Shown here in pieces: positions 40,903-46,410 of a DNA stretch of 46,410 nt. This DNA is from Chloroflexota bacterium (GTDB taxonomy: Bacteria > Chloroflexota > Anaerolineae > Anaerolineales > Villigracilaceae), in assembly GCA_024434165.1 (NCBI GenBank), contig QMIW01000026.1, positions 1 through 46,410 on the forward strand, written 5' to 3'. A program made the position numbers and the translations under genes. The notes under the pieces are model-generated. The model saw nothing but the letters and a program-made list of their open reading frames with translations. It was not told the DNA's origin and searched no databases. Numbering within the stretch: position 1 is the stretch's first letter; the number at the start of each line of letters is the position of its first letter.

Positions 40903-41871
40903 TCAATTCCCTGAAAACCTTCCAAAATCATCCGCAGGTCTCTGCCGAGAAGTGGGTGGAGGCGGCGGATTAATGTATTGCCGCTTCGCCTTTTGCAAGT
41001 CCGCTTCGTGCTTCAATAAAACAGAGAGCGTGTCTTCCAACACATCCTTATCCAAACTTGATGCGTTCAACGCCACGAGCGCGTTCGCCCAATCCAGTGT
41101 CTCGCTGATGGAAGGCGATTTTCGCATGTCCGCCTTGCGGAGTCGCTGCACGAATTCGACCGCCTGCTGCGCCAGTTTGGGATTCAGGTTGGGAACCTTC
41201 AAATGGACGACAGCAAGTTCTTCCTGCAAGGTCGGATAATCAATGAACAGGTACAAGCAGCGCCGCTTCAACGCTTCGGAAAGTTCGCGGGTGTTGTTGG
41301 AGGTCAGCACCACGAAAGGTTTGTGCTTCGCGGCGAGCGTTCCCAATTCCGGCACGGAGACTTGAAAGTCGCTCAGTACTTCGAGCAAAAAGGCTTCGAA
41401 CTCCGCGTCGGCGCGGTCAATTTCGTCAATCAGCAGCACCGTCGGTTTGTCGCTCAGGATTGCCTTCAACAGCGGGCGCATCAAGAGAAAACGCTCCGAG
41501 AAAAAGACATCTTCCTCTTTTGCGAGTCTATCCGCGGCTTCGGCAAGCGACTCTGCTTTGCCGAGGGTGTCGTTCAATTTATCGCGCAGTAACTGAGTGT
41601 AGAGCAGCTGTTTGGAATATTCCCACTCGTACAACGCCTTTGACTCATCCAATCCCTCGTAGCATTGCAGGCGGATCAACTCGCGTCCCGCCGCGCCTGC
41701 GATTGCCTTTGCCAGTTCGGTTTTTCCCACCCCGGCGGGACCCTCCGCCAGCAGCGGCTTGCCCAGTTTTTGCGCGAGATAAACGATGGTCGCAATTTCG
41801 TCCGAAGCGATATAACTTTGCTTCGAAAGTTCGGTTTTTACGGTCTTGGTTGAATCAAAAACGGTGGTCAT
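40903..41871 (-). CDS. MoxR-family AAA+ ATPase
   Basis: A 322-residue AAA+ ATPase. Walker A is GPAGVGKTE (44-52), Walker B LLIDEID with Asp149-Glu150, and the sensor/arginine-finger region reads LTSNNTRELSEALKRRCLY. MoxR ATPases act with VWA proteins as chaperones that activate or load metal into specific enzymes; here the partner is the CoxE-like protein at 38587. The frame is open upstream to 41931, but those codons are a dispersed low-complexity repeat. ATG 41871, with AGGAG 5 nt upstream, is the proper start. The Pro-rich C-terminus (INPPPPPTS) may be a flexible tether. Confidence 0.92.
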   Translation of the reverse strand: MTTVFDSTKTVKTELSKQSYIASDEIATIVYLAQKLGKPLLAEGPAGVGKTELAKAIAGAAGRELIRLQCYEGLDESKALYEWEYSKQLLYTQLLRDKLNDTLGKAESLAEAADRLAKEEDVFFSERFLLMRPLLKAILSDKPTVLLIDEIDRADAEFEAFLLEVLSDFQVSVPELGTLAAKHKPFVVLTSNNTRELSEALKRRCLYLFIDYPTLQEELAVVHLKVPNLNPKLAQQAVEFVQRLRKADMRKSPSISETLDWANALVALNASSLDKDVLEDTLSVLLKHEADLQKAKRQYINPPPPPTSRQRPADDFGRFSGN

Positions 41872-41899
41872 CTCTCTCCTTTGCGGCGATAGACGCTGG

Positions 41900-41936
41900 A
41901 CAACTGACCATGGTCTGTCGTCTGTGGTCAATCGTC
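41900..41936. repeat. Low-complexity dispersed repeat, copy 2
   Basis: The stretch at 41915-41936 matches 6191-6212 at 20 of 22 positions. It overlaps the last codons of the GNAT gene, which end at 41935, and would add spurious residues to the MoxR product if an upstream start were used. Confidence 0.65.
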
Positions 41937-42444
41937 ACGCACTTATATAAAACGCTTTATGGTACTCGACCTGCCCTCTCAGCGCTTCGTCATAAAAAGG
42001 AAGCGCCATGAAAAATTCGGGGGCAGGGGAGGCATGGTAGGTGAGACCAGCATAGGGCTTGAATCCGAAGCGTGGATAGTAATAGGGGCTGCCCTCCACC
42101 ACACATCCTTTTGCGCCGAGACCGCGCAGTCTTGCCAATCCTTCCCGGATAAGTTTCGAGCCGATGCCCTGCTTCTGCAATTCGGGCGCAACGGACACGG
42201 GTCCCAATCCGTACCAGCCGCGGTATTCGCCGTTGATGGTCACGGGCGAGAACGCCGCGTGCCCGGCGATCTTTCCATCCAATTCGGCAACAAGCGAAAG
42301 CGTCAGCATGCCCGCATCGCGCAGACCGTTCACGATGAGATGCTCGGTGGGGCGGTCGCTGAACCTGCCGAGGAACGCCGCATACGTGACCTGCGAAATG
42401 GCTTCGATGTCGCCTGCCTGTTCAGACCGAATGAGGATGTCCAT
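41935..42444 (-). CDS. GNAT-family N-acetyltransferase
   Basis: A 169-residue acetyltransferase similar to the YhbS group. The acetyl-CoA loop is VAPELQKQGIGSKLI (motif Q/RxxGxG), preceded by strands LVAELDGKIAGHAAF and followed by VVEGSPYYYPRFGF, which is characteristic of YhbS-like members. The substrate is unknown. It lies 2 nt after the aspartase gene, as the last gene of a three-gene operon. Confidence 0.88.
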   Translation of the reverse strand: MDILIRSEQAGDIEAISQVTYAAFLGRFSDRPTEHLIVNGLRDAGMLTLSLVAELDGKIAGHAAFSPVTINGEYRGWYGLGPVSVAPELQKQGIGSKLIREGLARLRGLGAKGCVVEGSPYYYPRFGFKPYAGLTYHASPAPEFFMALPFYDEALRGQVEYHKAFYISA

Positions 42445-42446
42445 GC

Positions 42447-43865
42447 TTACTTTTGTCCGGTTTCTTTCTTGATCCAGCGCGGTTGGGTCAGCACTTCGGG
42501 CTTAAGAATATCATTTAATTCCTCTTTTGTAAGTAGACCTTTGGCTAGGACGATTTCCTTCACGCTTTTGCCTGTGGCATAGGCTTCCTTCGCCACCATG
42601 CTTGCATTCTCGTACCCGATGAACGGATTCAACGCCGTGACGATCCCCACCGAGCGGTTCATGTGTTCTTCGAGCCGTTCACGGTTGGCGGTGATGCCTC
42701 TTACACAACGTTCGGCAAGGGTCAGACAGCCGTTGCGGAGGTAGATGAGATTGTCGAACAGGCTGTGCGCGATGATGGGTTCGAAGGCGTTGAGCTGCAG
42801 TTGTCCGCTTTCGGCGGCGAAGGAGACAGTCACGTCGTTTCCGATCACCAGAAATGCAATCTGATTCACCACTTCCGGGATGACCGGGTTCACCTTGCCG
42901 GGCATGATGCTCGACCCCGCTTGAACGGCGGGGAGGTTGATTTCGCCGAGCCCGGTCCGGGGTCCAGACGAAAGGAGGCGCAGATCGCTGCAAATCTTCG
43001 AGAGTTTTACCGCCACACGCTTAAGCACGCCTGAGAGCTGCACGAACGCGCCCACATCCTGCGTGGCTTCCACAAGGTTTCCCGCTGTGACGTATTCAAT
43101 GCCCGTCACTTCGCTGAGGTGCTTGCGCGCCAGCGCAGCGTAATCGGGATGGGCGTTGATGCCCGTGCCAATCGCTGTTGCGCCGAGGTTGATCTCCTGA
43201 ATCAAGAGCGCGCCTTCGCGCAGGCGCTGCTGGTCTTCTTCGAGCATCACTGCGTAAGTGCTGAATTCCTGACCCAGCGTCATCGGCACGGCGTCCTGCA
43301 ATTGTGTGCGCCCCATTTTCAAAACATCCTTGAATTCTTCGGCTTTGGCGGCGAAGGCAAGGCGCAGAACGTCCATGCCTGCGATCAGATCGTCTATCAA
43401 AAACCGCAGGGCGACCTTCACCGCCGTCGGGTACACATCGTTCGTGCTTTGACTCAGATTCACATGTTCGAGCGGATGCAAAAACCCGTACTCGCCGCGC
43501 TCGCGCCCGAGAATTTCCAGGGCGCGGTTGGCGATGACTTCGTTGGCGTTCATGTTCGTCGAAGTGCCTGCGCCGCCCTGAATCACATCCACGACGAACT
43601 GGTCGTGCCATTTGCCCGCGCGGATTTCCTCGCAGGCTTTGACGATCGCATTCGCGCGCGCTTCATCGAGCAGATTCAATTCGCAATTCGCCTGCGCGCA
43701 CGCCTGTTTCACGCATGCCAGCGCTCTCACCAGACTTGGATACGTGCTGATGGGAATATTGCTGATGGGAAAGTTTTCCAGCGCGCGCAGGGTGTGCACG
43801 CCGTAATAGAATTCGTTTGGAACTTCCCGTTCTCCCAAAAGGTCGTGTTCGATGCGGTACTTCAC
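42447..43865 (-). CDS. aspA: Aspartate ammonia-lyase
   Basis: A 472-residue member of the aspartase/fumarase superfamily. The signature GSSIMPGKVNPVIPE includes the active-site loop. Other landmarks are GGAGTSTNMNANEVIANRA and HVNLSQSTNDVYPTA. AspA reversibly converts aspartate to fumarate and ammonia. The opening residues (RIEHDLLGEREVP) match aspartases better than fumarase C, so aspartase is preferred, with fumarase a smaller possibility. The start overlaps the glycosyltransferase stop by 4 nt, and the GNAT gene follows 2 nt later. Confidence 0.93.
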   Translation of the reverse strand: MKYRIEHDLLGEREVPNEFYYGVHTLRALENFPISNIPISTYPSLVRALACVKQACAQANCELNLLDEARANAIVKACEEIRAGKWHDQFVVDVIQGGAGTSTNMNANEVIANRALEILGRERGEYGFLHPLEHVNLSQSTNDVYPTAVKVALRFLIDDLIAGMDVLRLAFAAKAEEFKDVLKMGRTQLQDAVPMTLGQEFSTYAVMLEEDQQRLREGALLIQEINLGATAIGTGINAHPDYAALARKHLSEVTGIEYVTAGNLVEATQDVGAFVQLSGVLKRVAVKLSKICSDLRLLSSGPRTGLGEINLPAVQAGSSIMPGKVNPVIPEVVNQIAFLVIGNDVTVSFAAESGQLQLNAFEPIIAHSLFDNLIYLRNGCLTLAERCVRGITANRERLEEHMNRSVGIVTALNPFIGYENASMVAKEAYATGKSVKEIVLAKGLLTKEELNDILKPEVLTQPRWIKKETGQK

Positions 43866-45079
43866 GTTATGACTCCAAGGCTTTGATAGATTTCAAGGTT
43901 TGCCAGCAATTCCTTTTCCGGCGTGTATTGACTTAAAACCGCCTCCCTTGCGGACCTGCCGACTGCCTCCCGTTTCGCAGGCTGACTTAACACTTCAAGC
44001 ATTTTCTCCGCCAAACCCTCCGCGTCGTTGGCGTTCACGAAGAAGCCGTTCACGCCGTCCTGAATCACATCGAGCGCACCGCCGACCGGCGCGGCAATGA
44101 CGGGCTTTCCGCACGCCATCGCTTCGAGGATGGCGTTCGGCATTCCATCGCGCAGAGATGGGTGGATAAAAACATCCATCAAGGAATAATAGGCTGGCAG
44201 GTCGTTGTGAGGGACGTGCCCTGTGACGGTAATGGGTAACCGGAGATTGGCGGCTCGGAATTCGTCGAAGAATTTTTTGTCCTCGCCATCCCGCACCTCG
44301 CCGACAATTAGCAGGGAAGCAGGCATTTTCTTCGTGAACTGCGCGTAGCCAGACAGGAGAGAAGATAGCCCCTTTTTCTCCCGCAATTCGCCAACGAATC
44401 CAATAACAGGCATTTGGACTCCGGGAGGTTGCTCCCGCGAAGGCAGCAACAAACTTTGGACTCTGGGAGCCTGCTCCCGTGAGGGTGACAGCAAACCGTC
44501 TGACTCCAAGACACTCTGCGCCAGCGCCTCATTCCTCTCCATCGGCTTGAACCGTTCTGTATCCACCCCATTTGGAACGACTTTGATTTCCCTGTCAACA
44601 AACGCCTTTGCCTTCTTCGCCAAAACGCTGGCATTTGTCGTCACCGCGCTTGCATATTGCAGGGCATACATCACATGTGAAAACTTCGACGGGTCGAATG
44701 CCGCGCGCTCGATGTCATTGCCGCGAATGGACACCACGCTGGGAACACCCAGGTACTTCCCCGCGTACGCGCCGGCGAATCCCGCCATTGGAAGAAAGTA
44801 CGCATGGATCACATCGAACGGCTCCCGTTTGTGTTCTTCCACAAGAAGTTCGAACCAGTCCACCAGCGTATCGTCCACGCGCTTGTGTGCGCCGAAGCGC
44901 GTGACGCGGACTCCGCTGAGGCGTTGAGTCTGCCGCATGGTGGGTGGCAGACTCAACGTCGGAGCAAAGAGGCGGACGTCGTGCCCAGCCGAGGCGAGGG
45001 ACTCCCCCAATCGTCCTGTTGAGATTGCGAGACCGCCAATGTCGGGTGTATACTTTTCGGAAAGCAAGGCGATTTTCAT
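43862..45079 (-). CDS. GT4-family glycosyltransferase with repeat-derived inserts
   Basis: A 405-residue GT-B enzyme. The N-terminal acceptor half starts KIALLSEKYTPDIGGL and the C-terminal donor half has IGFVGELREKKG, DVFIHPSLRDGMPNAILEAMACG and PVGGALDVI. The EGMPNxxLEAMACGxPV pattern is typical of GT4. It transfers a sugar from a nucleotide donor; the acceptor is unknown. Residues ~195-223 are two tandem ~14-residue repeats, each encoding SREQxPxVQ, from 42-bp direct DNA repeats between the two domains. A 13-bp inverted repeat lies at residues 41-53. A -10-like TAAAAT is 6 nt before the ATG, with no ribosome-binding site, so the transcript may be leaderless. Confidence 0.92.
   Translation of the reverse strand: MKIALLSEKYTPDIGGLAISTGRLGESLASAGHDVRLFAPTLSLPPTMRQTQRLSGVRVTRFGAHKRVDDTLVDWFELLVEEHKREPFDVIHAYFLPMAGFAGAYAGKYLGVPSVVSIRGNDIERAAFDPSKFSHVMYALQYASAVTTNASVLAKKAKAFVDREIKVVPNGVDTERFKPMERNEALAQSVLESDGLLSPSREQAPRVQSLLLPSREQPPGVQMPVIGFVGELREKKGLSSLLSGYAQFTKKMPASLLIVGEVRDGEDKKFFDEFRAANLRLPITVTGHVPHNDLPAYYSLMDVFIHPSLRDGMPNAILEAMACGKPVIAAPVGGALDVIQDGVNGFFVNANDAEGLAEKMLEVLSQPAKREAVGRSAREAVLSQYTPEKELLANLEIYQSLGVIT
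44413..44496. repeat. Two 42-bp tandem repeats inside the glycosyltransferase gene
   Basis: Units 44413-44454 and 44455-44496 share about 80% of bases. Each begins TTTGGACTC and contains GGGAG...CTCCC that can form a hairpin. Being 42 bp, each adds exactly 14 codons and keeps the frame. They encode the linker between the two GT-B domains. Confidence 0.85.
44922..44958. repeat. 13-bp inverted repeat inside the glycosyltransferase gene
   Basis: CGTTGAGTCTGCC (44922-44934) and GGCAGACTCAACG (44946-44958) are exact complements around an 11-bp spacer. It encodes a surface loop after the first Rossmann strand-helix pair. Confidence 0.75.
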
Positions 45080-45085
45080 ATCATT

Positions 45086-45091
45086 ATTTTA
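45086..45091 (-). promoter_or_regulatory. -10 box of the glycosyltransferase operon, leaderless-type
   Basis: Minus-strand TAAAAT separated by six bases from the ATG ending at 45079. It directly abuts the palindromic repeat starting at 45092. Confidence 0.5.
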
Positions 45092-45184
45092 TGTCATTGC
45101 GAGGAGGGTGCTTTTTCCCGACGAAGCAATCTCCCAGTTAATTGTGGGATTGCTTCGCGGCGCAGGACGCCGCTCGCAATGACA
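45092..45184. repeat. TGTCATTGCGAG-type palindromic repeat, copy 4
   Basis: Outer arms TGTCATTGCGAG (45092-45103) and CTCGCAATGACA (45173-45184) are exact complements. Inner arms are GAAGCAATCTCCC and GGGATTGCTTCG. This 93-bp element is the best-preserved copy. It sits between divergent genes, covering the space where their -35 regions would be. Confidence 0.9.
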
Positions 45185-45195
45185 TCAGAGGTTTT

Positions 45196-45477
45196 ATGGC
45201 TGAACAATGCGAAATGGTCATCGGTTATCTGGTTCCGCATCGCTGCGAAAACCCCGCTTTGGGGACGTGCGTCAAATGCGGGCGCGGGTTTTGCGACGAG
45301 CACACGAACGCGACGCGGGAGGGACGTGTGTGTCTTGCCTGCCAGCAGGGACTGGATATGCCCGTCGCTTTGCCGATTGCCGCTTCCACGTTTACCGCCG
45401 CCGACCTGGCGACCTTTGGAAGCGCCAGCGCCTGGGACGACGACGAAAGCGGGGATATGTTTTCGGACCTGAGTTGA
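45196..45477 (+). CDS. Small zinc-finger-like protein
   Basis: A 93-residue protein with Cys17, Cys25, Cys28, Cys33, His36, Cys46 and Cys49 in the order CxxxxxxxC-xx-C-xxxx-C-xx-H...C-xx-C, resembling B-box/treble-clef zinc-binding domains. The rest is an acidic tail ending in DDDESGDMFSDLS. Similar N-terminal domains precede membrane segments in other bacterial proteins, but here nothing follows. Function is unknown; a protein-protein adaptor role is possible. The frame is open upstream to 45142, within the palindromic repeat. ATG 45196, with AGAGG upstream, is the sensible start. Confidence 0.75.
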   Translation: MAEQCEMVIGYLVPHRCENPALGTCVKCGRGFCDEHTNATREGRVCLACQQGLDMPVALPIAASTFTAADLATFGSASAWDDDESGDMFSDLS

Positions 45478-45484
45478 TTCTTTC

Positions 45485-45548
45485 AAACACGAAGGACACA
45501 AAGTGCGCGAAGTTTTTTTTCTTCGTGACCTTGGCGTCCTTCGTGTTT
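45485..45548. terminator. Inverted repeat between convergent genes, probable bidirectional terminator
   Basis: AAACACGAAGGAC (45485-45497) pairs with GTCCTTCGTGTTT (45536-45548). An inner CGAAG/CTTCG stem (45508-45512, 45521-45525) encloses eight T. The wording ACGAAGGACACAAAG also looks like a dispersed repeat. It ends at the stop of the radical SAM gene. Confidence 0.75.
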
Positions 45549-46410
45549 AATAAGGTCCGATCATCTCCCAAATCTTTTTATTCTCTTCGATAAAATCATC
45601 GCAGCGCGCGCACGGCTTGAGCGCGGGCGGGTGCATCTTCAAACGCACCTGGCGATACGCCGCGCCCTCCCAAATTTCCCTGAATGATTGATGGATGATA
45701 TTGCCCAGCGGGGGAATTTTTTCGCGCGTCATGCAGCAAACATAAACATTGCCGTTGAAATCAATCAGCGTGTGCGTCCACGGTGCGTAACAGGGATGCT
45801 TGTCATAGAAGCCGAAAGCGTATCTCCCCGCGCGTCCCAACCGGACCTCGGACTCGTCCCTGCCAAAAGGAAACGCATCCTCATCCGAAACGATCAGCCC
45901 CAATTCGAGCGCGCGTTCTGCGATGCGAGGCGCGATCTCTTCATTGAATTTGGTGATGTCCTTCTTGCGCATCGAGAGGATTTCGCCGCAGTGGTCATCC
46001 ACGGGAATTAAGTTGATCCCGTCCGCGCCGAGTTCGTGCGCCAGGTCGGGGAGCGCGGCGAGCGTTTCGTAATTCGTGCGGCTGACCACGGTGTTGATGC
46101 GGATGGTCAATTTGCCCTTGTGCTTGTAACGTCGGAAGAGTTCCACCGCTTTGAGTGTGGCTTTGAACGCCCCTTCCACGCCGCGGATTTTCTCGTGCAT
46201 TTTGCGGATGGGTGAGTCAATGGAGATGTTCACCCCGCGCAGACCCGCCTCCACCAGCCGCTTGGCTTTCTCTTTGGTGATGAGCGTGCCGTTGGTGGTC
46301 ATGGTGACTTGGATTCCCAGCGACGACGCCAGTTCCACAAAATCCGGGATGTGCGGTCTCAGCATCGGCTCGCCGCCGGAGATGTGGATTTTCTTTGTCC
46401 CCATTTCAGC
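45547..46410 (-). CDS. Radical SAM/SPASM protein, N-terminus outside the window
   Basis: At least 287 codons, with the frame still open at the right edge. The visible part begins within the radical SAM barrel at KIHISGGEPMLRPHI (the GGEP SAM-binding motif) and continues with TTNGTLI and the strand GVNISIDSP. A SPASM-like C-terminal Cys-rich region follows: CYAPWTHTLIDFNGNVYVCC and PCARC. The CxxxCxxC cluster that binds the [4Fe-4S] needed for SAM cleavage should lie just beyond the edge. SPASM enzymes modify peptides or proteins or are anaerobic maturases; the substrate is not evident. The ATG at 46404 is internal, not the true start. Confidence 0.9.
   Translation of the reverse strand, partial: AEMGTKKIHISGGEPMLRPHIPDFVELASSLGIQVTMTTNGTLITKEKAKRLVEAGLRGVNISIDSPIRKMHEKIRGVEGAFKATLKAVELFRRYKHKGKLTIRINTVVSRTNYETLAALPDLAHELGADGINLIPVDDHCGEILSMRKKDITKFNEEIAPRIAERALELGLIVSDEDAFPFGRDESEVRLGRAGRYAFGFYDKHPCYAPWTHTLIDFNGNVYVCCMTREKIPPLGNIIHQSFREIWEGAAYRQVRLKMHPPALKPCARCDDFIEENKKIWEMIGPY

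Noticed and set aside
44413..44496. CRISPR-like repeat array
   Set aside because: Only two directly adjacent units without spacers, and they are in frame within a gene.

Overview
The window reads as a chromosomal segment of an uncultured Chloroflexota bacterium, most likely class Anaerolineae. This is an inference from moderately high GC content, several lipoproteins with Thr/Pro-rich linkers after the lipobox, the mix of metabolic genes, and many small dispersed palindromes. No rRNA, tRNA, CRISPR array or transposase gene was recognised.

Layout. 372-3729 is a ferrous-iron operon: a DtxR/MntR-type regulator, FeoA, a FeoB split into a separate GTPase and a separate membrane permease, and a Cys-containing FeoC-like protein. 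A CBS-pair protein follows. 4249-10199 holds small-molecule metabolism: homocysteine S-methyltransferase, a threonine/serine dehydratase, a D-2-hydroxyacid dehydrogenase, a conserved protein of unknown function, a UPF0175/PIN toxin-antitoxin pair and fumarylacetoacetase. 10328-12144 is an OmpR-type two-component pair whose kinase has a Met-rich extracytoplasmic loop. 12241-16145 holds a YeaQ-type membrane protein, a TumE-like toxin-antitoxin candidate, and purA and guaB pointing away from each other. 16252-20057 holds a class III aminotransferase, a MoeA fused to a periplasmic-binding-like domain, and a receiver. 20131-24428 holds an SH3-like lipoprotein, an HDAC-family deacetylase, a nitroreductase, a glycerophosphodiesterase, a small membrane protein and a lipoprotein cytochrome c.

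24641-35677 is a dense signalling island: two hybrid-less histidine kinases, six stand-alone receivers, a REC-PAS-GAF-GAF-HD-GYP protein predicted to degrade cyclic di-GMP, and a PilZ protein predicted to bind it. A BtrH/DUF4872 protein sits among them. None of the receivers in the island carries a DNA-binding domain, so output probably runs through protein-protein contacts and cyclic di-GMP.

35856-38586 holds decayed and accessory sequence: a truncated class V aminotransferase, two secreted lipoproteins (one with a metzincin-like HExxHxxGxxH motif), a MITE-like inverted-repeat element, and a frameshifted BtrH/DUF4872 remnant that starts where the element ends. 38587-41871 is a MoxR ATPase/CoxE-type VWA pair split by a second UPF0175/PIN module. 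41935-45079 is a glycosyltransferase, aspartase and GNAT operon. The window closes with a small zinc-finger-like protein and a radical SAM/SPASM enzyme cut by the right edge.

Three themes cut across the genes. First, short palindromic or low-complexity repeats lie between genes and also in frame inside moeA, the glycosyltransferase gene and the deacetylase gene. Second, several genes have a -10 box only 6-9 nt before the start codon, which suggests leaderless or nearly leaderless transcripts. Third, the signalling genes form a compact phosphorelay and cyclic di-GMP unit.
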